A stretch of 21,202 nucleotides of DNA from a virus: IMG/VR virus record IMGVR_UViG_3300020438_000333, positions 1-21,202 of that record, one strand, 5' to 3'. Position 1 is the first letter of the stretch, and the number at the start of each line of letters is the position of its first letter. Shown piece after piece: positions 14,801 to 21,202 of this stretch. Position numbers and translations under genes: made by a program. The notes beneath the pieces are model-generated. The model had not been told where the DNA came from and ran no database searches. It worked only from the letters and a program-made list of their open reading frames with translations.

Positions 14801-17696
14801 TACCAGGATTATGCTTTTGAATTACTTCAGATCTGTATAGTGAAATATTCTTATTGTTATCAACTCTCTGGTATCTTGCCATGAGTTGAGTTCTGGTGTT
14901 CATGTCAGATGTGAAATCACCAGTTGATCTACCAATATTATTAATATCAGTAGTACCATATGTAAAAGTCAGATCATCAATGACTCCAGTAACTGTAAAG
15001 GTGCCATTAAAGCCACTCTTCGCAATACCAGCAGTGTTTGTTGTACTCTGTACGTCAATAATTTTAACTACATCACCAGTAAATAGTTCATGTGGTTGAT
15101 CAACTCTAATTGTAACTGTTGAACCACTTGCGGCACAAGTAGAAATATATCTTGGATTTCTATCGAAGTCAAAATCATTTACATCAATAGAAGAAATAGT
15201 AAAGTCCTGATCAGTTCTACTTGATGTGTTATTACTATCCTGTAGAATAAATCCGTTTACTGGATCTCTACCGATCGTTGATTCTTTTGGTACAAAATAT
15301 CTTAGTTTATAAACTTTATCACCAATAGATCTGTTATCAGAAAGTCTCTTGATAAATGTTTCACTGGTTTGAGCACCAATACCTGTTACACCTCTAGAGA
15401 CAATCTCAGTGAAAATACTATTGCCTTCCTTACAATGAATAAACCAGTTGTTCTGATTTGGATCAAATAGTACGGGACATCCGATCTCGTTTGCAGCTTT
15501 ATCTGATACGCGACTTTCAACTCTTAGACCAGTTCCACCATAAACTGTAATTGCTTCTCCTCTAAGTGCATCACTGGAAGTTGAAGCGACACGGAATAGA
15601 GCAAGGTTAATACCATCTACGATAGCATAATATACTCTATCTTCCGTTAAATTCTCTGGTAAATCACCATCTTCACTTATAACACGAACCTTCTCACCAG
15701 TTACAAGATTATGATTAACCTGACAATTAAATCTACCCTCTGAATCTAATCCAACAATTTTAGTAATTCTTTCTTTAGATCCTTGGCCAGTTGCAATCGT
15801 GGTTGCTGCACCGATTTTATTATCGGTAATTAAAATCGGTGCAGAATATGCAGTTGAACCAGCGCCACTAGTAAAATTAACAAATAGTTCATCATTTTCT
15901 CTGGCACCAATACGATAACCTTGAGAAATAATTGCAGGTGGGTTATCTTGATCTGTAAATCCAAATAGGTAGAGATGACTATTAATACCTACTTGCTTTG
16001 TTTTATCAACATCAATAGTGAATAGGTCTATATTAGATTCACCTTGTGGAACCGTTTGTGGTGCAATAATACCAGTAACGTATCCCTGGTCATCCTTTGT
16101 AAATGCCTCGGCCTTAAATCCATCAGATATTAAAGCGATCTGTCCAAAGTTGGAGTTAGAGTTAGTAATAGAAGCATCACCACCAGACTCACAAAGGAAA
16201 TGACCATTAAATCCAATAGCAAACACAGACACAACCTGAATGATTGAATCATTCACCATCTTAATGTGTGAAGTCTCCCATCCTTTACGATAAACTGCTC
16301 TACTGTCTAGGTGATAAACAGTATTAGAGTTTGTAGAACTAGATTCCGTTGCTAATTGAGAACCAGTTACTTTAGTGATGGAAATACCATCATATGTTCT
16401 AGATACTGGATTATACTTAACGAAAGCACGGTCATCTTTTTGTAGTGATACGGCCGTAAACTGTGCCACAACCATTGACTTAAAGCCAGAGGCAGTTGCA
16501 CCATCAGCCAGCATACCATTCATGCCGAAAACGGATCTGAGAGACACGTTAAAGACGTATGGTGATGCACCAGTAACAGTATCAGTTTCGATCGTTACAG
16601 TGGCACCAGAGACATTTCCAGTGGCAAGCAGAGTGGTTTGTGCATCTGCTAGTAGATATCCAAATGTAGTTGCATCTGTAACTGAAGTAACGAATGTTGA
16701 AACATTATAATCAGCAGGCGTCACACCTCTAATCTTAACTGGTGTACCAACTGTTAGATTATGTGGATCATTTGTTTCAACAGTAATCAAAGTGGATGGT
16801 GTAACACCATCACCTGATTTAATCGTCTTGATTGCAATTGGATCTGCTTGGAACGCACCAACGATTTCCCATTCAACTCTACTCTTAGAGAATCCTAGTG
16901 GTTGATCTGGGAACTTCTGATCAATATTTCTACCAGATGCTTCATTAAAAGCATTTGATATTTTACTATAATACATGTCAAGGTCAGTTAGACCTGTACC
17001 TTCAACGATATTGACACCATCAGCAAAGCCAAAACAAGTTAGTTTGTGGTGAGAGAATGTTGGTGCTGATTTATTAATGACCGAGAAATCTACAGGGTCT
17101 GTATAGACCTGAGAATTCAAATCTCCATCAAAGAAAGTAAAGTCTCTAAAGTAACAAGTACCAGTTAGACGGATTACAGCACTTTCTGGAGCTGAGTCAT
17201 CTGTTGGGTTTGGAACATATAGTGGTTTAATTTTGGTTTTTCTTAAGTCAAAACCAACAATAGCAGTACCTCTAGGAAGAACAACGCCACCTCTGTGGTC
17301 GTTAAACTTATAGAGCATATTATCTTCGACACCCAAATCGAAGACTGAAGATAATGATAGGGTTAATATCGATTGAGCGAGAGTTTCTGTACCAGCTGGA
17401 GAGATTGCTTTTGCAGTACCATTATCATCTTTAATTCTAAATCCTGGTCTATTATCAATAAAGTGAACACCAGGAAACAGTAGAATCGTAGTTCTATCAA
17501 AGAGATCGTTATCGTTTCCTCTTACATAGGAAAATCTCGCAGATTCTAGAAGTGCTCTCTGAATAGTTTTGAAGGGTTGAGAGAGTGAATTACCCTGATT
17601 TTCTATACTATCAGTGGCACCGATATCGTTGGGATTCACATATAGAATCTTACCCTCGGTGTTCTTAATAAAATTCTGGAGTTTACTAAGAGGCAT
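11823..17696 (-). CDS. Giant virion structural / receptor-binding fibre protein with collar domain and HxH tip, 1957 aa
   Basis: The largest gene in the window. The N-terminus (KILYVNPNDIGATDS, then a segment resembling a right-handed beta-helix start) is of a type I recall in very large structural proteins of T4-like cyanophages. A long beta-rich middle with many IGSGF/VTG-type turns follows. Residues about 1510-1640 are collagen-free Val/Ser/Thr/Gly beta repeats. Residues about 1641-1713 form a tail-collar domain (IGGIVQWAGTSSF, YWHLCDGSSLS, FLLPDLRNRIGIAAGN). From 1731 to 1928 it carries 17 HxH motifs, ending with the conserved PPYMGLFYIIRIK tail. The collar plus HxH pattern is that of the T4 gp37-type receptor-binding tip. 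No good ribosome site precedes ATG 17696; a late-type box lies 34 bases upstream. Confidence 0.85.
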   Translation of the reverse strand: MPLSKLQNFIKNTEGKILYVNPNDIGATDSIENQGNSLSQPFKTIQRALLESARFSYVRGNDNDLFDRTTILLFPGVHFIDNRPGFRIKDDNGTAKAISPAGTETLAQSILTLSLSSVFDLGVEDNMLYKFNDHRGGVVLPRGTAIVGFDLRKTKIKPLYVPNPTDDSAPESAVIRLTGTCYFRDFTFFDGDLNSQVYTDPVDFSVINKSAPTFSHHKLTCFGFADGVNIVEGTGLTDLDMYYSKISNAFNEASGRNIDQKFPDQPLGFSKSRVEWEIVGAFQADPIAIKTIKSGDGVTPSTLITVETNDPHNLTVGTPVKIRGVTPADYNVSTFVTSVTDATTFGYLLADAQTTLLATGNVSGATVTIETDTVTGASPYVFNVSLRSVFGMNGMLADGATASGFKSMVVAQFTAVSLQKDDRAFVKYNPVSRTYDGISITKVTGSQLATESSSTNSNTVYHLDSRAVYRKGWETSHIKMVNDSIIQVVSVFAIGFNGHFLCESGGDASITNSNSNFGQIALISDGFKAEAFTKDDQGYVTGIIAPQTVPQGESNIDLFTIDVDKTKQVGINSHLYLFGFTDQDNPPAIISQGYRIGARENDELFVNFTSGAGSTAYSAPILITDNKIGAATTIATGQGSKERITKIVGLDSEGRFNCQVNHNLVTGEKVRVISEDGDLPENLTEDRVYYAIVDGINLALFRVASTSSDALRGEAITVYGGTGLRVESRVSDKAANEIGCPVLFDPNQNNWFIHCKEGNSIFTEIVSRGVTGIGAQTSETFIKRLSDNRSIGDKVYKLRYFVPKESTIGRDPVNGFILQDSNNTSSRTDQDFTISSIDVNDFDFDRNPRYISTCAASGSTVTIRVDQPHELFTGDVVKIIDVQSTTNTAGIAKSGFNGTFTVTGVIDDLTFTYGTTDINNIGRSTGDFTSDMNTRTQLMARYQRVDNNKNISLYRSEVIQKHNPGISDGIYHFNVLCADNQISEEFDNLKYLPNIEKYYPQLDRDNVLANPLAAKSFAKRSPIGDVAIDDPENSVTRESIDKISRVIGFGRTVIGFERNDVVGIVTVTLDRPHGFSGIATYATLTGGSGFTEGDYYNVKLMNDGTSNWDGATSRVTVGSGGAVENVQIINPGSGYGAETLDLDGFTGAEITVTTAGISTFVNNSVQITGIGSTATNAYRVLATPASNKVSFAVTSGDPNPVNDQYLVDCGRSIGIKTVSAIVANVQTIQTNEAHGLVAGGSFNIVDTNNNSFSGFTVLERVGILTFTVAGSTPVTQTAPRFILPTIYDAKGGSIDADTESIGSRVTNLFLHDDAILGNDLGSAELDNKIILQLSNSGIGTAERFPIGSYIQVGSEIMRIADSILSGSSNNELTVIRGYVASQTASHQSGSRVRRINIRGVELRRPSILRGSGHTFEYLGYGPGNYSTGLPQVQNITLTGREEFLTQSQKRSGGVVVYTAMNNDGDFFIGNKIINPSTGEETTFDAPIPSIRGEDTSVLSVIFDEVTVRQRLLVEGGPSKTLLSQFDGPLRVNNVVNITGNTKVDANLEVTGRFSSSGSASITGSLNVSGVGTFGGQIDALLGIDAHDILVGTGSSTARIESQNSENLTLKAASGLTRVEGDMDVTGTIVADQLIVPNLPPIGGIVQWAGTSSFITNNEYWHLCDGSSLSQSAYADLYANLTNGGLSFPYGANPSGTTFLLPDLRNRIGIAAGNLYNRGATGGTKDSVTISHGHNTNVSNQPNHVHNVVAGGTHGHEIPNQAAHGHETPSAGEHTHGGETGGQGGHGHAETGNVGNHGHGETGNEGQHGHSTNNGGAHRHTYQRRNNQAEYGNRNSRSSRTDRQNASTSYNGNHRHGVNNAGNHRHNIPGGGQHRHNIANAANHTHNIPDQANHNHGDTQTAGNHSHGGNVANTPNHGHNMGNAGSHGHNVAIVANGQSGTNRNLPPYMGLFYIIRIK
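11913..12506 (-). repeat. Coding array of 17 HxH motifs
   Basis: Inside the 1957-residue gene, residues 1731-1928 contain 17 His-x-His motifs. Most are spaced 10-12 residues apart (for example GNHRHNIPGGGQHRHNIAN). One 36-residue interval, rich in Arg, Asn and Ser, splits the array into nine and eight motifs. In T4 gp37, HxH motifs from three chains coordinate iron ions along the needle (established for T4); here the array is much longer. Confidence 0.9.
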
Positions 17697-17701
17697 GGAT
17701 A

Positions 17702-17745
17702 TAAAAGTCGCTAGCTTTGCATTATGATATATTTAGCGACTTTTA
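17702..17745 (-). terminator. 12-bp perfect inverted repeat ending the tRNA transcript
   Basis: TAAAAGTCGCTA (17702-17713) and its complement (17734-17745) flank a 20-base loop. On the minus strand the 3' arm ends ACTTTTA, a short U run. It follows the two tRNA genes and precedes the giant fibre gene, so it is likely a terminator, though the stem is AT-rich. A late-type promoter box overlaps its 5' arm. Confidence 0.6.
17730..17736 (-). promoter_or_regulatory. Candidate late promoter CTAAATA for the 1957-aa gene
   Basis: CTAAATA (minus strand), in the context GCTAAATATATCATAATG, is 34 bases from the ATG. It sits at the junction of the 5' arm and loop of the inverted repeat 17702-17745. It matches the box upstream of the 814-residue fibre gene. 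Confidence 0.45.
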
Positions 17746-17767
17746 AAGTATTAACATTATACCGTGA

Positions 17768-17840
17768 TGCTTCCTGAGAGGATCGAACTCTCCTTAGGCA
17801 AATTATGAGTTTGCTGCATTCACCAGATTGCTAAGGAAGC
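17768..17840 (-). tRNA. tRNA-Met elongator or tRNA-Ile2 (CAT)
   Basis: A 73-nt cloverleaf: acceptor GCTTCCT/AGGAAGC, D stem GCA/TGC, anticodon stem GCAAA/TTTGC, loop CTCATAA with anticodon CAT, T arm GAGAG-TTCGATC-CTCTC, discriminator A. The anticodon stem lacks the GGG/CCC pairs of initiators, so it is not tRNA-fMet. It is either elongator Met or the Ile2 species whose C34 becomes lysidine. No CCA is encoded. Three bases separate it from tRNA-Ile. Confidence 0.95.
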
Positions 17841-17843
17841 TAA

Positions 17844-17915
17844 TAGGACTGCTGAGAATTGAACCCAGTTTACCCCGTTATAAGCAGAGAGCATTAACCA
17901 ATATGCGACAGTCCC
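17844..17915 (-). tRNA. tRNA-Ile (TAT)
   Basis: A 72-nt cloverleaf: acceptor GGGACTG/CAGTCCT (one G-T), D stem GCAT/ATGC, anticodon stem CTCTG/CGGGG with two G-T pairs, loop CTTATAA with anticodon TAT, T arm CTGGG-TTCAATT-CTCAG, discriminator A. TAT reads AUA (Ile), normally decoded in bacteria by tRNA-Ile2. The G-T pairs make it slightly weak but complete. Confidence 0.92.
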
Positions 17916-17923
17916 TTAAGCAA

Positions 17924-18109
17924 TCAAATATCACATATAGGTGGTTGATGCTTAAGATATTCGTAAAATGTCATTTTCATTTCTTTCTGAGTCATACCAC
18001 AATGCGCTGCAGCTTCAGGCAAATTCATTGTGCAATAATATAATCCTTCATGTGCTTCAGCGACATTTTCTTTAGTTGTCTTATTTTTTTCAGGTAGATT
18101 ATATTTCAT
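17924..18109 (-). CDS. Small HTH-like hypothetical protein, 61 aa
   Basis: A 61-residue protein. From about residue 28, MNLPEAAAHCGMTQKEMKMT resembles a helix-turn-helix (leu-pro-glu-ala-ala-x-x-x-gly-x-thr-gln), as in many small DNA-binding proteins, and is followed by FYEYLKHQPP. The N-terminus is polar and charged. I recall similar short proteins in cyanophage genomes without assigned role. Its own perfect promoter lies 22 bases upstream, within a block of late structural genes, and tRNA-Ile begins 8 bases after its stop. A regulatory role is an inference. Confidence 0.65.
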   Translation of the reverse strand: MKYNLPEKNKTTKENVAEAHEGLYYCTMNLPEAAAHCGMTQKEMKMTFYEYLKHQPPICDI

Positions 18110-18130
18110 TAGATTTCAAAACGCTCAGAT

Positions 18131-18159
18131 ATTATAAAGGATTATTGATGATGTGTCAA
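18131..18159 (-). promoter_or_regulatory. Perfect-consensus sigma70 promoter for the HTH-tRNA island
   Basis: TTGACA (18154-18159), 17 bases, TATAAT (18131-18136), minus strand. The upstream structural gene's TGA (18156-18158) is inside the -35. It should drive the 61-residue gene and both tRNAs early in infection. Confidence 0.93.
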
Positions 18160-18905
18160 CTTGTTTGAATACCAGTTGGGCCTGCATTGGGATAGAAGTT
18201 CTTAATTCTATTCTGACGATCCTTAGAAAATTTTCTACCTTTTTTAAACGCCCACCTCTGTCTTCTATATTCCATTGCTTCTCCTTTAACAATATCTGAT
18301 TGACCACCATATTCATTTCTTGGACCAGATGCTTTTGCATTATTATAATCAGTTAAAGCTTGTTGTTGAGCGGTATATAGTGCAGAACAACTTTGAGTAC
18401 AAATACCAGAAACTAATTGAGTAGCGGAGACATATCGCAACACGGTTGAAATACCTGAATTTTCAATCAGATTTTTATAACCTTCCCCATAATTGTTTGG
18501 GTTCAAATCTGTATTGGGACCAGCATTATTTGTTAAATTGACTGTACCATTGTCATCATTTGGAGCGTCCCCGTCATAAGAGTCACTATTAACATTTTTC
18601 ATTTTAGCCCTGGCAACTTCATAAAAAACAGTAACAGCCGTTCCTACGAGAAATGCAGTGCTACCAAGACCAGCAACAGAACAACCACATCCAGCTGCAA
18701 CAATCCCAAAGTTTACCGCCTGACTCAAATAACTGTTGGCATCAACAACAGTTTGTGCATATAATGTATCACTTGATAGAGATAATACAGTAATGTCTTT
18801 GATTTGTTCGGTTTGATCATTAACTCTGGTATCTAGATATGCAACATCTTTATCTAATTGCCCTGATTCTTGATCGTATCTTTTTTGTAATGGTGATTTT
18901 GCCAT
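18156..18905 (-). CDS. Putative virion structural protein with hydrophobic segment, 249 aa
   Basis: The 249-residue protein has a helical, charged N-terminus (MAKSPLQKRYDQESGQLDKD). A long hydrophobic stretch follows at about 62-98 with the motif AAGCGCSVAGLGSTAFLVG and then VTVFYEVARA. The middle is Asn/Asp-rich and the C-terminus strongly basic (YRRQRWAFKKGRKFSKDRQN). Position two bases after the previous structural gene implies it is a virion or assembly component. The hydrophobic stretch could be membrane-inserting or buried in an oligomer. I do not recognise the family. Confidence 0.65.
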   Translation of the reverse strand: MAKSPLQKRYDQESGQLDKDVAYLDTRVNDQTEQIKDITVLSLSSDTLYAQTVVDANSYLSQAVNFGIVAAGCGCSVAGLGSTAFLVGTAVTVFYEVARAKMKNVNSDSYDGDAPNDDNGTVNLTNNAGPNTDLNPNNYGEGYKNLIENSGISTVLRYVSATQLVSGICTQSCSALYTAQQQALTDYNNAKASGPRNEYGGQSDIVKGEAMEYRRQRWAFKKGRKFSKDRQNRIKNFYPNAGPTGIQTS

Positions 18906-18907
18906 AA

Positions 18908-19849
18908 TTAATTACCCAAAGGATTGAGTGGTAAAAATCCTGTACCTGTATGTCCACTATCTATAACAGTTTCACCATTTCGTTTTACTTTAGTATCAGA
19001 GTTCTCAAAGTCGCTCATGCTTTCTCCCTTATATTCAATAATTAGATCACCAAGATCTTTTCTTTCTCCATGAATAATATAAAAGTATTCTAGATCTTGT
19101 GCTTGATGACCAACAGTTACAGCATTATCTTCAATTTTTTTAACATGTAAACTACTACATGCCTTACCGATTGGTGTTAGTTGAACAGTAATACTATCTT
19201 CATGTACAAGTCCAATCCAATAATCTGGTAGTTTGATAGTTTTTTCTTTCGTCTTTCCACGATAATATACGCCCATCTCAGGGCCTTCCAATGCTGCGTG
19301 TGCAAGTCTCCAACCCTCTCCTCTAGTTGGGTGTTTAATATCAAACTGTTTGAATGGTGCAGCAACACTAGAAAACGCACCAAATGATGCTGTGATGGTT
19401 GAACATGTGATATTTCCAGCAGTAGCATTATTTGAAGCGTTTGCAGTTGATGCAGCTTCAACAGTAGCACCTGCCGTAATATTTACAGATGCTTTTACAT
19501 CTGCACCTGCTTTCGTTGCAATACCACTTACATTAAACAATCCAATAACATTTACACCACCAGTAGCATTAATTGCCAATGGAGCTCCAAGTACATTTAG
19601 TGATGCAATTCCAGGAGTAGGAACTCCAATACCAAAAAGTCCAGTTGGAACAAGTCTTGGTCCAATACTTACAGTGGCATTGGCAATTCCACCCAAATCA
19701 AGACATTGACCAAAATAAGAGGGTCCAGATGTTGTAAAAGTTCCTGGTATTATAGAACTAAGACTTATGGGAGATCCCATAATTTGTTGGCTTGCTACCG
19801 TGCCAACATGAAATTTGCCAGTTGATAGTGCTTCTAGTGATAGGGACAT
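18908..19849 (-). CDS. Fibre-like virion structural protein, 313 aa
   Basis: Residues 1-165 are small-residue-rich beta repeats (Gly, Ala, Ser, Thr, Val), as in fibre shafts. From about 166 a conserved C-terminal domain begins, FKQFDIKHPTRGEGWRLAHA, LEGPEMGVYYRGK and LPDYWIGLVHEDSITVQLTP, then a YFYIIHGERKDL segment. I recall this domain at the ends of structural proteins in T4-like cyanophages; it is probably a trimerisation or tip module. ATG 19849 is four bases after the preceding stop. Probably a short tail or baseplate fibre. Confidence 0.75.
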   Translation of the reverse strand: MSLSLEALSTGKFHVGTVASQQIMGSPISLSSIIPGTFTTSGPSYFGQCLDLGGIANATVSIGPRLVPTGLFGIGVPTPGIASLNVLGAPLAINATGGVNVIGLFNVSGIATKAGADVKASVNITAGATVEAASTANASNNATAGNITCSTITASFGAFSSVAAPFKQFDIKHPTRGEGWRLAHAALEGPEMGVYYRGKTKEKTIKLPDYWIGLVHEDSITVQLTPIGKACSSLHVKKIEDNAVTVGHQAQDLEYFYIIHGERKDLGDLIIEYKGESMSDFENSDTKVKRNGETVIDSGHTGTGFLPLNPLGN

Positions 19850-19852
19850 AAT

Positions 19853-20422
19853 TTAAACCCTCAATGTGTTAGAAATATCAGATAACAGAGTTCCCCATTG
19901 ACCAGCAATAAGACCTTTTACAGTGTTTACTACACTGGGAGCTCCAGAACTTTTCATATCTCCAATTATGTAAATGAATCCAGTAGCATCAAGAACCAGA
20001 TTTTTTTCTCCGACAATTTGAACTTCACCACCAGCAATTTGAATGGTTTCATTTGAGTTGAGACTCATGATTCCATTTGCTCTCAACTCGATTTGACCAT
20101 CTCCCCCCGCACCTTCAGCTTCAAAGAATATATTTTTTGCTTTAAATTTAATATTATCAGCAACAACCACGAAATCGCCGTTCTTGCAATATATGGATTT
20201 TGCAACCTGCTCGTTTTGTTTAACATCTTCTGGATCTACGTTACATATTTCTTTAAATGGACCATTCGTTACAATAGTTCTAGCACCATTATTCCATTGG
20301 GTATCACAATTACCAGCTCTGGTCCATGTAGTTAATTCACGACCAGTATCATCATTTCTTCCTGGTCCACACATAATGGAAGCATTTTCGTTATCTAGTA
20401 ACCTGTAATTTCTTTTACTCAT
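19853..20422 (-). CDS. Beta-repeat baseplate-like structural protein, 189 aa
   Basis: The N-terminal half is soluble and mixed. Residues about 98-160 form short alternating beta repeats (DFVVVADNIKFKAKNIFFEA, IELRANGIMSLNSNETIQIA, EVQIVGEKNLVLDATGFI). This pattern resembles the beta-helical needle of phage spike proteins (T4 gp5 C-terminal, VgrG), so a spike or baseplate role fits the place next to other structural genes. It has no lysozyme domain and is short, so it is not gp5 itself. Start ATG 20422 has the best ribosome site here (GGAGGA about 10 bases upstream), carried in the Gly codons of the previous gene. Confidence 0.65.
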   Translation of the reverse strand: MSKRNYRLLDNENASIMCGPGRNDDTGRELTTWTRAGNCDTQWNNGARTIVTNGPFKEICNVDPEDVKQNEQVAKSIYCKNGDFVVVADNIKFKAKNIFFEAEGAGGDGQIELRANGIMSLNSNETIQIAGGEVQIVGEKNLVLDATGFIYIIGDMKSSGAPSVVNTVKGLIAGQWGTLLSDISNTLRV

Positions 20423-20425
20423 TTG

Positions 20426-21202
20426 TTAATATCCTCCTCCGTATCCACCACCACCACCCGAAGGTGGAGAAGGAGATGGACTAGGTGTTGATGGTGTAGT
20501 GGGTGTTGATGGTGTTGGTGTATTAGTAGAAGTTGATTGAACATTCACATCAGTATTTGTTGGTATATTTAATGCATTAGATGATGGAGTTATTGGATCA
20601 ATTGCTTCTTGAACTGTTGAAGATGATGATTCGCTCGATGATGTAGTATTTCTGATTACAGTAGATCCTAGTTTAGACAAACTTTCTGCTACTGTATCAT
20701 AAATCAGCGCATGTGGTCTATCTGAATGAGCAGCACCAACCATCTTCACTCCTTTATGTACATGATATGGACCGTAATATGGTTGACCGTTCACATAACC
20801 AACCAACTCTTGAGTTTTTGATGTACATTGTATGACAGAAAGTGTACTAGAACTATACCTACTTTGTTCTTCTACAGTAAATTCAGATGCCTCAGTGAAA
20901 ACTATACTAGGTCTCAATCTAACACCATTACCAGTCTTACTATTTATTGTAATATCTGGAATTTCAACAAATCCACATTGCTCACCTTTAATGACAATCT
21001 CGACCAATTGGCCAGAATCAGTATATCTTCCTTCCAATAAGAGACCTGGCATAGGTGGAGTAACAATAAATGTATCATCCTGAGCATAACCATATCCAGT
21101 AGTAATGACACTGATTTTATCTAAACATCCAACGACAGGAACAGTGACAATCTCATCGCCACCACCGCCACCGCCGTTACCGCCATCACCGCCGTTTCCA
21201 CC
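20426..21202 (-). CDS. Partial virion structural protein with Gly- and Pro-rich linkers, 5' end beyond window
   Basis: The frame is open through the right edge: 50 codons precede the internal ATG at 21052 without a stop, so the visible 258 residues are a C-terminal part. It begins with Gly/Asn/Asp repeats, followed by a folded region (GYGYAQDDTFIVTPP, TGNGVRLRPSIVF). Next comes a conserved YYGPYHVHKGVKMVGAAHSD motif, then Ser/Thr and Thr-Pro/Ser-Pro linkers, and a GGGGGYGGGY tail. I recall the YHVH segment from baseplate-region structural proteins of T4-like cyanophages. The Gly/Pro stretches are likely flexible or collagen-like linkers. Confidence 0.78.
   Translation of the reverse strand, partial: GGNGGDGGNGGGGGGDEIVTVPVVGCLDKISVITTGYGYAQDDTFIVTPPMPGLLLEGRYTDSGQLVEIVIKGEQCGFVEIPDITINSKTGNGVRLRPSIVFTEASEFTVEEQSRYSSSTLSVIQCTSKTQELVGYVNGQPYYGPYHVHKGVKMVGAAHSDRPHALIYDTVAESLSKLGSTVIRNTTSSSESSSSTVQEAIDPITPSSNALNIPTNTDVNVQSTSTNTPTPSTPTTPSTPSPSPSPPSGGGGGYGGGY

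Noticed and set aside
20426-20520. Simple-sequence repeats at the Gly/Pro codons
   Set aside because: They are coding low-complexity linkers in an open frame, not independent DNA repeats.

Overview
The window looks like part of a T4-like marine myovirus genome, most likely a cyanophage; that assignment rests on recognised protein families and gene layout, not on a database search. Every supported gene is on the minus strand and coding is extremely dense. Stops and starts often overlap (ATGA, TGATG, TAATG), and no gene-free stretch exceeds about 240 bases. Sequence is AT-rich. Transcription runs from high to low coordinates, so the window is described in that order.

Region 18.2-21.2 kb: four virion structural genes. 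They are a Gly/Pro-rich protein cut by the window edge, a beta-repeat baseplate-like protein, a fibre-like protein with a conserved C-terminal domain, and a 249-residue protein with a hydrophobic segment. Region 17.7-18.15 kb: a small early-type island with a perfect TTGACA-17-TATAAT promoter, a 61-residue protein, tRNA-Ile(TAT) and tRNA(CAT), closed by a perfect 12-bp inverted repeat. Region 9.3-17.7 kb: two very large structural genes. The 1957-residue one ends in a tail-collar domain followed by 17 HxH motifs, an expanded form of the metal-binding fibre tip known from T4 gp37. The 814-residue one has GIST-type beta repeats. Both carry a T4-late-like CTAAATA box upstream.

Region 1-9.3 kb: early/middle-type genes in short operons: a papain/transglutaminase-like protein, a ParB-like protein, then a long overlapping chain of an SF2 (UvsW-like) helicase, a cytidine-deaminase-fold protein, three different 2OG-Fe(II) oxygenases and a basic protein. 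After that come a group of conserved cyanophage-type hypothetical genes, a ligase-like nucleotidyltransferase, small genes, tRNA-Asp(GTC) and a gene running off the left edge. Two 46-residue single-membrane-segment peptides with His/Met-rich tails lie inside the operons.

Six strong sigma70-like promoters with exactly 17-bp spacers can be read directly, plus a seventh at 258-286 with a poorer -10. Three of the seven share an inverted repeat CCAGTTNNNNAAYTGG 10-11 bp upstream of the -35. Three have the upstream gene's TGA stop inside the -35 hexamer. At three sites a hairpin and a promoter occupy the same bases (7492-7514, 17702-17745, 5177-5195), which could act as compact switches between early read-through and new initiation.
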